Numbered from the stretch's first letter, positions 1-13,385 are shown. The stretch: 64,000 bases of DNA from Rhyacophila brunnea (GCA_022495005.1 JAGYXB010000135.1:1116001-1180000); one strand, 5' to 3'. The notes: generated from the letters alone by a model not told the origin. A program made the numbers and translations.

Positions 1-1936
1 TTGGGGGTAGAGTGGAAAATATAAAAGTAGAAGGGGTAGGTATTTTAGGGACGAGAGAAAATATGGAAAAACTAGGAGAGGACGAGGAGATAAGAGGGCG
101 TCGGTGCTAAAAGCGCAATACACGTGGATTGCTTTTTGACTTTTTAGTAATAATCATCGTCAATAAAAACATATGTTTTTTGATATGAACTATAATATTT
201 CTTTTAAAAAAATATATCATTGACTATTGCTATAAACATGTATACTATAGAATATTATTTAAAAACTAGTATGATTTATTCTTGAAAATTTACTTCTTTG
301 TTAATACTACTCTAGAGTGAATTTAACTTCAAGTTTCTGTATAAGAGAATAAATCTACTTGATTTGAAGCTTTGAAAGCCAGATTTTAATATCATAATAA
401 TATGACTTCCATAAAGGAGGAAAGTTAATATAGAATTATATTTCACCTGTGACGCAAATAATAATCTTTAGATAGATACTAGATACAATATTATGTAAAT
501 TTAAAAATAATTCACATAATTATTATACACAGCATTTATTATATAAGAAAAAGGTTATATAACAATTTAAATATTATATTTTATGATATTAGTATTAATT
601 ATGTACGTATTAGAATAATGTGTTTATATTGATGAGCATAATTATAGGAAGTGGGTATTTTTATAAGAAAAGAAAATCTGTATCTCAGAATCTGATTATC
701 TAAGTTCAATTTTACGGAAAATGAGTGAAAATTTTTGACGTAAATTATAATATTTATCAGGCTTAATTTAGACTTTCTATTAAATTTATAACAGAAACTC
801 GGAAATATTACAACAATAAACCCATAATTACAATATTAATGAACAATTGTAAATTTCATTTTCGTGAAAGTGTTCTTTTTGAAGGTAATAATAATATGAT
901 ACTCAGGTGCAAAAAATATTTAAACATAATGTATTGAGTTTAATGTAATATAAGTACCTATATATTTTCATAAGAAATTTTGCAATTTAATATGATTTCT
1001 AAAGCATAAAAAGAAGACATAAACTCGCCTTGGGCATTAAAAAGATAATCAAGACGTTAAAACATAATATTCTCATTAGTTAAATTAACAGCGCAGACAC
1101 ACACAGGCAGAAATACTTCATTAATCAAAGTAATCATAAAGCTTCTCGGCTAAAAGCTCAAACTTTTTACGATCAATTAAAAAAATGGACTCGTTCAAAA
1201 GAATGAAGACAAGATAAGTACCAAGGTCAATAAAGGTTGCTAAGCCTTTTAAAGAAAGTGGTTTCGTAAAAAGGACCTTCTGGGAATGAAGGGAAGAGGT
1301 TAGATGAAAGTGCTCTATGTGAAGTGCGTTGAAAAATATAAAAATATGTGTAAAATTTTCCCACACAAGTTATCCAAGTAAATGAAGAAAAGTTATTTTA
1401 TCGTGCGGTGCGATGCTGTAAAAAAACATACGTAATAATTGATAAAAATTAACTACTTAGAGTTTTTTAATTAAGTAGTTGAATCTTGGTGGGTAGCTGA
1501 TGGGGTTGTATGGTATGTTCTATTGCAGTATAGTAGTTCTGATATATTCGAAATATATATTAATAGATATTTTAAGAATAATATTTAATATATAATAAGT
1601 AATATTTACCATACAATTGCACAATAAATGTCTTAGTAATGTCTTTACTTATAATAGATTTATCAACAATCTCTGGGCATGCTCTATATCTACAGCATAT
1701 ATAAACAGCGTGCTATTGCTAATAACATAATATATAACGCATTTTTATTAGGTAATAAATAATAACCATCTCCGATCATAATAAGATCATATTGTGAGTC
1801 TCCACAGAGTGGACTGTAAATTTTGTATTATAGATATATTTTTTTTACGAAAAATTAATTTTAGCCACTTGCTTAACCTACTAGTTCATACTCTGACTCC
1901 AAATACAAATTGATAAACCATATATAATGTATTTGC
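1..1936. other. AT-rich DNA, no supported gene
   Basis: The first 130 bases are purine-rich. The rest is AT-rich with no recognisable element. The only ORF is an 81-codon frame on the minus strand (1121-1366). It has a hydrophobic middle and ends in a YDYFD-like tail, vaguely like an exon of an insect chemoreceptor. A stop codon lies before any plausible splice donor and I see no family signature, so I do not call it a gene. Confidence 0.5.
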
Positions 1937-2006
1937 CGGACTAAAAATTTAAACGTAGAACTCACGACATTATAAGCCGACTTATAAGCTGCTCGGTCAT
2001 CAAGGT
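1937..2006 (-). repeat. tRNA-like sequence, probable SINE head relic
   Basis: Read on the minus strand, this stretch has an A-box-like TGACCGAGCAGC, a central CTTATAATG and a degenerate B-box (ACGTTTAAATT), spaced as in tRNA-derived SINE heads. The same central word and layout recur in the copy at 13386-13452. The B-box is too decayed for a functional tRNA gene and no clover-leaf could be completed. SINE relic is an inference. Confidence 0.35.
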
Positions 2007-5000
2007 AATACAAACTAATTATTCTAATTATACCTAGTGGAACAATTTTACCTTGAACATATGGATATGCAATTGTTTCTATTGCACGTCATGTATTACA
2101 CAGGGCAAATAAATGATTACTCTCACGGTTGCTATGTTGGTCTGCACTTACATCAACCCTATAGCATGGAAGTTTCTTACTCGGCACCGCTTCGACTATG
2201 TCTTGTTTTCTGTCAAAACTATTGAACTTTAAGTTAACGTGGTATATTTATAATACTTATTCTATAATTATTATAATAATCTAAAACGGATGTTCTCAGT
2301 ATCTATATAGCACCGTATTTATAAACTTATGTGTTGACTTGTTGTACAAATTTACTTATATAATAATTATATAACTTTGCCACTAATACACAAAATATCC
2401 ACACACACTCACTGAATTCATCAAAGACTAAGCCGACCACATCACCACTTATATATTACTTAGAGTAGCACAGATAGAAGGCATTTTCAAGTCAAAAATA
2501 AGTTATAAAATAAATAACATCATTTTACATAAAGTTCTGTTACAAATTAAGAACTTCTAAAAATAATATCTAATTTATAATATCAAATATTTATCAATTT
2601 TATAAATATTTAATTGAATCAGTTATTTTTTATTTATAAAAATTAAAACCTAACAATTATAAATAAAATTATGACAACAATGTACTTAATCAATTTTATA
2701 GTAAATTATTTAAAATAAAAAGTAGGTACTTGTATGTTGATATATTATTATATTCATATGACTGCATTTAAGAATATATTATTATTAGTATAGTTACAAA
2801 TAAAAGTACTTACAATTATGGATTATTTCAGACTTGCGACATAATAAAATGAATCGATCTTTACATAGGTATCATTATTAATTACACACCTTTTTTATTT
2901 AAGCTTTAATGTGAAATAAACATTACAATTTTTAAATAAATAATAATAATTGACCATAATAATATAGAATTTAGGAAAATTATTTAATATTATTAAATTT
3001 ATAGTTATACATTATTATATATGTTTTAATCTTTTACACGAAAATATATCCCTGAAAATTTTACAGCAGCGCCATCCAGGTTTTATACAGGGAAACGTTG
3101 GCGATATTTAGGTTCGCTACTACGCTATTCGCAATAGTCTGGTTTCGTCCGGGAAAACTGCTGAACGCTGTCGAAGCTTTTCGGAAAATGTAGAACACTA
3201 ATTTGATGCTACTTCACAGATGTCACTGAAAAGTTACTAATTATTTTATTACTATTTTATAATTATTATTTAATTAACAATATCTAGAATTAAGTATATT
3301 TAATGTTCATTAAATATTTATTATTTTTATACACATTTTTCATGTCTGGAAAATGTATGAGTAAGTTAGGTATTTTATTTTAGATTGTTAATAAAATTTC
3401 GTATAATAATTATTTCTGGCTATTTAATTGTTATAATATTATACAAATTTAATAATTTTTAACCGTTAAACTTGTTACTGTATTCAACAAGTATTTTAAT
3501 ATACTAACAGCATATAATTTAATGTCACACGTATGTCAAGTGTTAAGTTAAATCACTTTAAATACATGTTCCATTTTACTAACACCACATTTTATCAACC
3601 TTTATATTGGCAGAAAGGTCAACGATACTGTAATCCATAAAATATTTTAAAAGTCAAACGACATTTAAACCTTACAAAGTGTATCAAACGAGGGATTAAC
3701 CTTTTCCGTAATCACCGACTGACGCCTGCTTGCATTGCTATATAGGTTAATGAAATAGCCTATTTAAAAATATACTCTAGGGTTTATTCGAGGTAAAAAA
3801 TAACTAATTTTTACTTTTGGAAAATATATTTTCTCTAACTGTAGCGTACAAAAATCATTAGATTTATTTAAAAAATATATATGTATAGTAAAATAATTAA
3901 ACTTTGAACATACAGATGCGAATACTTCTAGTTGGGCAAATATAATTATTGTTGCATTTGATATCGTGGACTGTATTTACTTAAACAATATTACATTACT
4001 TTCTCCCATTTATATCTTCTCTGACTATTCAAATGTACCGATTTATTTATTCATATAGTAATTTGGTTAACTTTAAAAATTACAATTACAATGATCACAG
4101 CATGACTATGTCTAGTTTTCTGTCGAACCTTAATATGCTTATGTTGTCTGTTCATAGCTGATGACATTTTATAGGATTTGCGATAATAGAAAAATTATAA
4201 ACAGCTGCAAATAAAAAGATATTATTGCATTGGTAGAATAACAACTAAGCTGTATATGTACACAAATATAGAGCTTGCAAACAAAAGTACAAAACTCACA
4301 TTATTTTGATGCAAATTATATTTTATGGTTTTGCGTGTGTCTTAAATTAACAAAGTCTAAAAAGCTATTGTCCTGTGGAGACTAAAATAAAATTAATTTT
4401 GATTAAAATAAATATTACCTCATTCTGATTCACAATATAATTATAATTTTTAATAAATTTGTCAATGGGTTGGATAGATATTTCAGTGTTCAGCTATTAC
4501 TGTAGCCATTATATAAATTACTGTCCAATGTATAATTATAATTACAATAAAAACCTTCTGCCTTACTTGTTATAATAACTAATGAAATACTCTATAAATT
4601 AAATGTACAAATAATATTGTGAGAGTTAAACAATAGCTGATGCATAAAACTATTAACTGTGTTGTACTAAATCTATCTAAATCGTTTTTATGTTGACATT
4701 CATGTTAGGATAAATATTGATTTTATTTTTATTTGCAAGTATTAAGTTAACTAGTAATGTTTTAGAAACTTTACTACGAAGCTTTCGGTTCTATAAGTGA
4801 ATAGATTTGGGATAGGAAAGCGCACTGCTAATTTCGTAATCTTAATAATTAAGGAATGATTTAGCGAAGAAAAAATTATAATTTTTGGCATAAAACATTT
4901 GATCATTTAAGCTTTAATTAAAATATATATAATTTTTTAATGGTTTTATAATTATTTATTTAAATTAAAAATATTCTACGCAAAAAAATCTCACGATTTT

Positions 5001-5187
5001 TAACATTTCGCAAAATTTTTCGACAATTTTTTTCTTGATTTGTATTTAATAAAAATAAATATGCATTATGTCACCAAAAAATATTGTCACCGTCAATTTG
5101 TAATAATGAATATCGTTTAGTAAAATGTGTCAATTTAATATTGAATAATATATTACTGCACTGATCTAAGACTTCATGTTTGTGGTA
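2007..5187. other. AT-rich DNA with one small GC island
   Basis: No gene or element boundary is recognised here apart from the GC-richer island at 3063-3196. The 62-codon ORF near 2037-2225 looks like chance. Confidence 0.5.
3063..3196. other. GC island of unknown role
   Basis: This short stretch is clearly GC-richer than its flanks and begins with an acag/cagcgccatcc junction that resembles a splice acceptor on the plus strand. About 40 codons are open on each strand. No protein family is recognised. It could be an exon, a promoter fragment or old transposon sequence. Confidence 0.25.
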
Positions 5188-5561
5188 TTAAGAAGATACT
5201 TCAGAGAAACGGCAAATAATTTTCAACTATAAGTGCGACGAAGTTTTGGACTCGCTGGCAATCGGAGAGCAAACGTCGAGGTGTGAATACGTCAGTTTGT
5301 TGCGTGATGGCGACGGGGGTATTAATTCTTAAATCGTGTAAAGATGACGTTACACATTTACTTGAAAAAGAAAACATGTCAATGAATATATTATTATTGT
5401 TACTAATAGAACAATAAACAGAACATTAAATGAACGCATGTTGGATTTATATGACAATTATATTTAGTTCAGCATGGGTCATTTGCACCCGTGACCCGCA
5501 ATCCGTGCATCACCTAGCCACGATATTTTTAGACCATGCCTCAACTGAGGTATAGCCTTAA
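5188..5561 (+). mobile_element. TTAA-flanked MITE, copy A (piggyBac-like)
   Basis: A 374-bp copy (TTAA included) of a family seen four times in the window. It has TTAA at both ends and short imperfect terminal inverted repeats: GAAGATACTTCAG at the left, and GGCTATACCTCAGT reading inward from the right. Landmarks shared with the other copies are CGGCAAATAATTTTCAAC, AAACATGTCAATGAATATA, ATGTTGGATTTATATGACAA and CATCGCCTAGCCAC-like words. There is no coding capacity. A TTAA target site plus short TIRs is the hallmark of piggyBac-type elements, so it is probably a non-autonomous derivative; no autonomous partner is visible here. Confidence 0.75.
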
Positions 5562-5700
5562 GCGTTGAATTACATAAATACTTGTTATCAAAGTTTGTTT
5601 ATACAAATTTAATATTTTGATGAAGTCAATATTTTGACAGCGTGAATAATTTATTGATGAACAATCGTCAATAAAAAGGTTTAGATAGTTCTGGAGAATC
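5562..5700. other. Spacer between the inverted MITE copies
   Basis: 139 bp of AT-rich sequence with no similarity to the element arms. It could be host DNA between two insertions, or the loop of a composite fold-back element. Confidence 0.5.
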
Positions 5701-6072
5701 TTAAGGCTATACCTCAGCTGAGGCATGGTCTAAAAAGACCGTGACTAGGCGATGCGCAGATTGTGCAAATGACGCGAGCCGAATGAAATATAATTTGTCA
5801 TAAAAATTCAACATGCGTCTTTTTTATGTTATGTTTATTATTGTATTCGTAATGATAATAGTATATTCATTGACATGTTTTCTTTTTCAAGTACTAGCGG
5901 AACATTTTTTAGTCATCTTTACACGATTTAAGAATATATTCCTCCGACGCTATTACAAAACAAATTGACGTGCAAACAGGTCGACTATCGCTCTCCGAAT
6001 GGCAACGCGGCCGAAATTTTGTTCCACATACAGTTGAAAATTATTTGCCGTTTCACTTATGTACGCTCTTAA
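5701..6072 (-). mobile_element. TTAA-flanked MITE, copy B (piggyBac-like)
   Basis: A 372-bp copy of the same family as 5188-5561, in opposite orientation. It begins TTAAGGCTATACCTCAG and ends with the reverse complement of TTAAGAGCGTAC. The two copies lie tail to tail with a 139-bp spacer, so 5188-6072 could fold into a long hairpin. Confidence 0.75.
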
Positions 6073-7095
6073 ACAGATTTAGATAGTTCAGTGGTGTACA
6101 AAAAAGTTGTCTAAATATTCTTAATTTTAATCCGTTTGTCACAATAAAGTGATAGTGTATATTATTTTTTTTATATACCTACTTCAGAATAATCACTCAA
6201 GTAAAAATATACAATTACATATCTTTAGACAATCTGAGTACGTAATTAAAAAACTACCAAGTATAGATATATTGATTAAACATAAATCATACGCCCTCAG
6301 AAACACATTAATCGCGACTATCACGTGTCAAACTATCTATTATCCGACACACGAAATCAATTTTTTTCACTAAGCAAATATATTAGGCGATGCAATATCG
6401 CCTGAATACGAGCAGCTCCATGATTGATTATCGTCACAAAGAGTATAAGTAATAACACTACGTTGAATGCGTCACAGGCTGCAATCAAAACGTAGTTTTT
6501 CATCCAGCACACCTAGAATTTCAACGTACTCGATAAATCTAAACAGGCTATATACGGTGAGCGTTTTTTTATTGGAGAGTAATTAATTTACGGGCTGTCA
6601 AGCAGGGTGGACGCCACCTACTGCCCACCTACTTGACTATTGCAGGGATAAGGTTTTTTATTCATTTAGTTTCTTTGTTTTCCGATAAAACAAGTTCTTG
6701 GACTCTTTGTCTTTACGTACTGACTTCTGATTTATATTGGGTAAAGCTCGAATTGGAACCAAACCGAGTTTACATTTTTTTTCATTTTGTGTTACGTTTT
6801 TACTGATATAATCAATTCAAAAAATAAAAAATACCTAGCTATCCATATTTTTATATTTATTATAGTATCATCTATCTTTAGTTAAAAATTATATTGATGT
6901 AAATATTAATTTATCATTTTTTCATAATTAAATTTTTAGTTTTCAGCCAGCTACTGAGGTTTGAGACTATTATATGCGTCCCCTAGAGAAATGTGCCACA
7001 TTTTTTGTTTCCCAATTTTGATTTCATTATTTTTCATTTTTCTATAATCTTTGCATGCTTGTTATATATATATAGGTATATATTTATATATAATA
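6073..7095. other. AT-rich DNA, no supported gene
   Basis: There is one 74-codon ORF (6149-6373), without coding character. A small GC-rich patch near 6590-6650 contains the near-palindromic words gtggacgccacc and ctgcccacctac. Confidence 0.45.
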
Positions 7096-7964
7096 CTAGC
7101 TGAAGTACCCGGGTTTGCACAAGGTCGTTTTGTGGTTATATTTATCTTACATATTTAAAAAAATAATAAGAGGTAATTATTTTTTTATATTAAAATATCT
7201 GTGTAATACAATATGGCAATATGAAAATAATTCTAATAGGAGTAAAGGTAAAAAAAAGAACACTAAATTAAAATCGAATTCAAAATATGCAAACGTTATT
7301 AATGTTATTAATGTAGTAAAAAAAAATCAAAATTGGATGGAACAAACAAACAACAAACTTTGTATTTTATATAATACTAATTTAGAAACCTTTGCAGGTG
7401 TGCGCACAACTTCTGACAAAAGTTTCATCGCAATCGGATGAATGGTATAGGAAATCATACGAATAGAAGAAGAAGATGATTTTCTAATTCAGAAATCTTC
7501 GTGGGCATGCGCACGACAACTCACCAAAGTTTCATTGCAATCGGATGAATGGGATAGGAACGCATACGAATAGAAGAAGAAGAAGAAGACGGTTGTATTA
7601 ATTTAGAAACCTTCGCGGGCGTGCGCACAATAACTGGTCAACATTTCATTGCAATCGGATAAATTGTATAAGAACGCATACCAATAAAAGAAGATAGAAT
7701 AGAAGAAAAAGAAGAAGAAAATGGTTGTATCAATTCAGAAACCTTTGCGGGCGTGAGCACAATACTTGATAAAAATTTCATTTCAATCGGTTGAATGGTA
7801 TAGGAACGCATACAAATAGAAGAAGAAGACGATAGTTGTACTAATTCAGAAACCTTTGCGGACGTGCGCACAACAACTGGTCAACATTTCATCGCAATGG
7901 TATAGGAACGCATACGGGACAGACAGACAAACAGACAGACAGACATTCATTTTTATATATAAGA
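7096..7964 (-). mobile_element. Non-autonomous Helitron with internal minisatellite
   Basis: On the minus strand the element starts TCTTATATATAAAAATGAA followed by repeated TGTC units (a common insect Helitron 5' end) and ends GGGTACTTCAGCTAG, giving the CTAG 3' terminus. The flanking bases are A at the 5' side and T at the 3' side, as expected for insertion between A and T. At 869 bp it has no Rep or helicase coding; ORFs inside it are translations of repeat DNA. Its 5' half is a minisatellite described separately. Confidence 0.75.
7378..7964. repeat. Minisatellite, about five units of 107-131 bp
   Basis: Units start near 7378, 7485, 7598, 7729 and 7839. Each carries AATTCAGAAACCTT, a G/C-rich word like GCGGGCGTGCGCAC, TTTCATTGCAATCGG, GGTATAGGAACGCATAC and then a run of AGA repeats of variable length. 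Most of the length variation comes from the AGA tract. The last unit runs into the CAGACAGA stretch at the Helitron 5' end. Confidence 0.8.
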
Positions 7965-8092
7965 TACAGCCTATACTCTTTGTGCAAGTGCAAGCAATAA
8001 GTTGACAAAGTTTTATTGCAATCGGATAAACAGTATGGCAGCGCATAAAATACGAACAAACAAACAAATATTGATTTTTTAATATTAGAAGA
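7965..8092 (-). mobile_element. Second Helitron-like 5' end fragment
   Basis: Directly abutting the 5' end of the 7096-7964 Helitron is a diverged related segment: GTTGACAAAGTTTTATTGC, AATCGGATAAAC, GCGCATAAAATACG, then a CAAACAAACAAA run and a TC-type end (ATCTTCTAATATT on the minus strand). This parallels the last minisatellite unit plus the Helitron 5' end. It is either an older element into which the other copy inserted, or a tandem Helitron. Confidence 0.5.
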
Positions 8093-8329
8093 TATGTGTA
8101 TTTTTGTTAATTTTTATTGTCACTACTCACTGTATAATTATATTATACTTTTCTAGTAATTATTGTCTCAAAATGCCAGTCTACATTTATATTTATTTAA
8201 TTACGAAATCAATGGTGTATTAATCGTGAATACAATAGTTGCGAATTATAGCAATGTAGACAATTTCTAGAACAGCTTGATTGTTAGATTTCTTTAAAAT
8301 TACAGTTAAGATGAATATTCTTGAACATC

Positions 8330-8640
8330 GACAGAAAAAATAAGATACAATGAAGACATGTACAACATGTGCAATGAAAGTAAGCTCGCGATATATATTT
8401 AACGTCTTCAGCTTATATGGGCAGGACGTGCTAACCGTATGGAAAATAAATACCTAGATAATAAAACTAATCATTACCAAACATCCACGTGGAACGCAAA
8501 AAGCAAGAAGACAATGCCTCCACCGGGTCGATGAAGTGAGAGATACGTGTAGAAACTGAGGATAATTGAGGAGATCAATATTTAATGTGGGCTGTAGCAC
8601 CGTTGGAAGAGCAACTCTTAGATTTTTTTTTTACTTTCAT
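8330..8640 (+). pseudogene. Non-LTR retrotransposon RT C-terminal relic
   Basis: Translation across frames gives fragments typical of the C-terminal tail of insect non-LTR reverse transcriptases: RLQ..WAGRANRM, then PRGTQKARRQCLHRVDEVRD in another frame. That is the usual order of a WxGHxxRM motif, a basic G-R-R segment and a W/R-V-D-E-V-R-D segment. Frames change and stops occur, so it is dead. Only the 3' end is present, consistent with 5' truncation during target-primed insertion. Confidence 0.5.
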
Positions 8641-11600
8641 ATTATTATGATGAATGTTTTTAATTAATAAGTTTGTTATTTTTCATTCAAAATAAATAAC
8701 TACTTAAATAAAATAAATGACGTAAAAATCACAAAAAAAATACCAGAAAAATATGTAAGAATAGAACATGTAAACATTCTGATATTTCTTTTAAAGTTAA
8801 TATTAAATTAATGTACTTGTAGAATCATTTCAAGACACCGGTGCGCTATATAACAATACCTACTATTAATGCATTGCGTTAAGTACTGTTTAATTACGCT
8901 CTGTTTGATGATACATTGGATATGATACCGATACCCCGCTCCTATACGAGTGAATGAATGAATTAAAAAAGTATTATATTTAGAGATATAATTAATTTAG
9001 GTATAAGTCAATCATTAAAACAAAATTTTCCGTCTAAATTCGTTGGTATTACTTTCTTAATATTGCGGTATATATTTTTTCCGTGAAGAAGAATTTCCGC
9101 AGACACAATGCCTACCTAAGAGTGTCCGAGGCAACGGATGGCGTTAGGGTCGCGAAGGTGTCGATCACGGAGGCGGCAGCATTTTCCGGAAGGTAGAAGC
9201 AATAAACGAAAAAGCCAAAACTTCCGGTTTACGTTGAATAATGGATATGTCAACGGGATGTTTATTGTCAGGAACCTACTCATCTATTGGCTGTGCGTTG
9301 CAGGATTTTATATTGCCTTCCTTGCAAGATTAGCTTTTTAATATGTAAGACTTCTATACGCCCGGACGGATTATTTTTATCCACGTATTTGCCTTTGCAA
9401 AGAATTGATTTTTTATATTTGAAAATATAAACGATAAAGTATACGTTATTTATACAATGTATTATAGTATTATAATATATTGTTATATATATAAATAATA
9501 TTAGGCTTCACATACCTATTTTAATGTTAACAGTATTTTTGCAAAATAGATATAATCAACAAAAAATTTAATACTAGAGAAACATTAGATTATAGATACT
9601 ATTTTTCAATAAGGTGTCATGATTTTTTGGGATCATCGTGTTTTTTTCCTGAATCTTTAAGTACGGTTTTATGGGGTTAGAAGAAATTTTTGCGACTCTA
9701 TTAATATATACAAGGCGCTATATAGTATATGGCTGACTTTATTCTTATGTATTCTTTTGAACTGTAGTTAAAAGTTAAGATTATGTATATTTTACTGACT
9801 TATTGAGGGTATAAATGAAAATTCTACCATTATTGGTGACTTGTGTGTCGCTAATAATAACTATCATTGAAATCGAAATTATCCGTTGTCTGTTCTTCCA
9901 GGGTACCAAACTAATGTATCATTGGTAATACCAGTTGATATAGCAATAAGTGTATATAATTAAATTGTTTCGGATATTGATATATTTTACTAATCTGAGC
10001 GTGACTTAGGGTGGAATTTGTTTTATATATTTATAATAAGTTTTTTTAAGTTTACTCATATTATCCCGTTTTTTTGTTTTTTAGTATTTTTAACACTTCT
10101 TTTGTCAAATTTTATTTCATGTTGTGAACACTTTAAATATGTAATTTGTCATGTTAATAAATGTAAAATAAAAACATTTGAATTTTAATTCGATTAGCTA
10201 ACTTGATTTTTTTTTAATCATATCGCTTCAGTCTAATCAATACACTACGTTCCAAAGTATTTTACATACCCTTAAAATGCATCGTGTATAAATACTAACT
10301 AGACCAGTAATCATATTTTGTGGCTCGGAAATTGTCGATGTATGTTTGAGTAAAACATGGAAAAAAGTTTTGTTTCAGAGCCATATAGGATAGATGAAAA
10401 ATGAACAGAGATCAGATCGACCTTGTAAAGTTAGTATGATAATTTTAAATTAGATTTAAATATCTATGAACTCCAAAAAAAGAAAACAAAACAGCTTTGA
10501 ACAGACCTGACTTGTAGCAGATGCTTTGTTAAACCAAAACCTATACTGGGTTGTAGTATTATAAAGACAAAAAGAATAAATTATAGGTTGTCTAATATTT
10601 ATTTCAATTTTTATTGACATTTTACGTCAAATCATTTAACGTATCATGTTCTCGCTTTCGTGTGCTTTCGTCAATTATTATGTCAAACGTCAAACTAGAG
10701 TTAATTTTCGAAACTTAGCTTTCACATGACATTTCATGATTATACTTGGCGAAGTATAATATAATGAAGACATTTGAAAGCTATCGTTCTACTTCATATC
10801 ATATCAAAAGTGTAAATAATTAATATTTATTGATATGAGAGTATTATGATTCTACCTGATAAATATTTTAAATATTAATTTGAAGATATAAACTTATAAC
10901 ATAAAATAATTATTATGTAACAAATTATAAATAAATACAAATGGGGTAAGTTGTCATGTGTGGTTTGAAAATCGGGTGCATGGTTAAATAAACAGAGAAC
11001 ATATCGGGAACCGTTAAATGAAGGGTGTTTGCTAGTATCATTAGACCCGATTAGTAATATTTAGTTGGAGTAGATAAGAAGACATAACTAGAGAAGTTAT
11101 AAGTTGTATAAGGGTTCTGTTTTTTAATATTCGGAAACCACATAGCAAACGAAGTAATAGCCAACCACATATATATGATATATGAATGAATTTGCATATG
11201 ACAAAGATTACATGAGTCTATATCTAGATGTATCTAACTCAGAGTAATGATTAAAAATATGACAAATAGTTAGAAATATACTATTTTTTGTTCGACTGAC
11301 TTAAAATAACTGAGAAGGAGGTTGTGCATCATGACTAATTCATGATGTCATAGCTGAACTGATAAGAAAAATTTTAGTTAATGATATTTATAAAATATCT
11401 TAAGACAAAAGCGAGTCAGAAAGACACCATCATATTCCAGGTGATACCAGGTACAAGTAAAACGAAAAGTAAAAAAGCATAAAATTTCATTCACGGTGAC
11501 GAGGTGTAGGGTATACTTAATGACTCAAATGACCAAGGAAGAGTCATGATATTGTTATGAAGACAAATAATATGCACGTGGAAATGATTCATCGCTCATG

Positions 11601-12847
11601 AGTCATGACTACGTGGAATAAAAATAATATTACATGTTTTAACCAACCATTATTTGTATATTTACCTGTGTTACTCGGAAATATTGTATTAACAAAGTTA
11701 TTTGGATAATATTGTATAATTATATGGAAAGAAAAATACACTAAATGGTTATATTATACTATAAGCATGTCCAGCGCGTCAATCGCGGAATGGATTTTGG
11801 TCAATTACATCATAGTAATTGAATTGTTTCATGAAATTTTTAAAGAAAGCATTTAATATTCGTTTTTTATTTACTTTACCAGGTAGCTTAAAAGTAGTTT
11901 AGAAATGAACTATAAAGAAACCCGGGCGACCTCATCATATTACTTTATTTATAATCCATCATTCACAACCTGCCACAAAATAGAGAATAAAAGATTATGT
12001 GAATCTCTTTAAATTAATGCGTAGTTTACTCATACTGTCGCAAAGTAGGCTCTATATACTAGTACAGTTTAATAATGAGTGCCCAAAATAAACTTTTCAT
12101 TTTTACGACTAATGGGAAATTGAATTTTTATGTATAGTAGTGAACGATAGATGTTATTTAATTTGTAACGCCTCAGTATATTTAGCTAAATAAAATATGT
12201 TTGTTGAAGTTAAAGAATGACAATGTCTTAGTATGGAAGATGGCTGTCATACTAGATGGTAGATCATAGCGTACTTGAAGATGGATAATATGCTTGATAT
12301 ATTAAATACATTTGCGGTAGCCATTGAAGGGTAAATCCTGAAATAAATGGCCATTCAAGATGACACAAATGAAACTGTTGCATGAAGAGCGCAATAAAAA
12401 TAGCGTTGAAGAAATACATTCCGGAGATATATATTTATTATATTTTTTGCTATGAACTAAAGTGGCGATAGATATATAAAGGAAAAGCAAAAGTTACCCA
12501 TTAAAAGTGACCTATGCTGACCATACAAAGCTTGCGATATTTACAACCCTGTATATCTCTTCATTCGCTCACATTACAACAGGGCGTGCACGTAAGAAAA
12601 TATGTTAGAAAACAGTAGCGTAGACTGTACTACTTATACTCAAATTATCTGGAGGGAACGATATGAAAATTAATTTCTCTATTTCAAGAAAATATATAGG
12701 TAATTTCATGAAATCTTATTGAAAGTCAATACTTTAGTACAACATAACAGCTGTATTGTATTACATAATAGTTATACATTGTATGAAAAAAATCTTGATA
12801 AGTATATTATCATTTGATATAGAGTAAGGCTGTGTATGATTTAACGC
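8641..12847. other. AT-rich DNA, no supported gene
   Basis: Long stretch without recognisable genes or elements. A GC-richer patch at 9105-9310 contains a 67-codon plus-strand frame (9138-9341) with an Arg-rich start and a hydrophobic end. It matches nothing I know. Short ORFs elsewhere are chance. Confidence 0.45.
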
Positions 12848-12920
12848 TCACAATGACTGAGTAGTAACAAGCTTGTCTATAAAATCGTGGGTCCCGCGCT
12901 CGAATCCCAGATACGGTAAA
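12848..12920 (+). repeat. tRNA-like sequence, probable SINE head
   Basis: Contains TGACTGAGTAGTAAC as an A-box-like segment and GCGCTCGAATCCCAG as a good B-box, at tRNA-like spacing, followed by AT-rich sequence with TTTTG runs. The acceptor stem does not pair, so a SINE or tRNA pseudogene is likelier than a functional tRNA. Confidence 0.4.
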
Positions 12921-13385
12921 TAATCACATTTTGTTTTTCAATGTTCATTTGGATCCAGAGTATGGACCTAGTTAAGTAGGTTGAGCGAGTAGCTAACATT
13001 ATTTTTTCGTCAAAATTAAAATCCGTTATTGCAACATCCATACGTGGAGGCCCATTAATACTTTGGACGCTGAAAACGCACCTGGCGCGTAATGACCAGG
13101 CGGCCGATCGATGTAATTAACGTGCATTTTAAAGGTGGTAATTAAAAAATCATTATCTAGTCAGCCGCGAATGAGTTAATATGATCTTCTTAGGATCGAA
13201 CATGGTAAAAAAAGACCTAGCTAAAATGATATTGTGTTTTTTTATATATTTTAATTGGTGGTTGTAATCGGTAACGCTAAGACATTTCTTAGTGGCGAAC
13301 TATAACAACTTCAAAATATTAATAAAAAAAACTCTCTCTATTTATGTATTAACAAAATTTATATACAGCAGTATGTATATTAGCT

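Noticed and set aside
1121..1366. Possible odorant-receptor exon (81 codons, minus strand)
   Set aside because: The hydrophobic core and FELL..LYDYFD ending are only suggestive; a stop precedes any donor and no acceptor is visible.
7115..7441. 108-codon plus-strand ORF
   Set aside because: It lies inside the Helitron, opposite to its orientation, and is Lys/Asn-rich from AT-rich DNA.
7378..7964. CRISPR-like repeat array
   Set aside because: The units are diverged tandem repeats with no distinct spacers, inside a Helitron in eukaryotic DNA.
12848..12920. Functional tRNA gene
   Set aside because: The boxes are present but the acceptor and anticodon stems do not pair convincingly.
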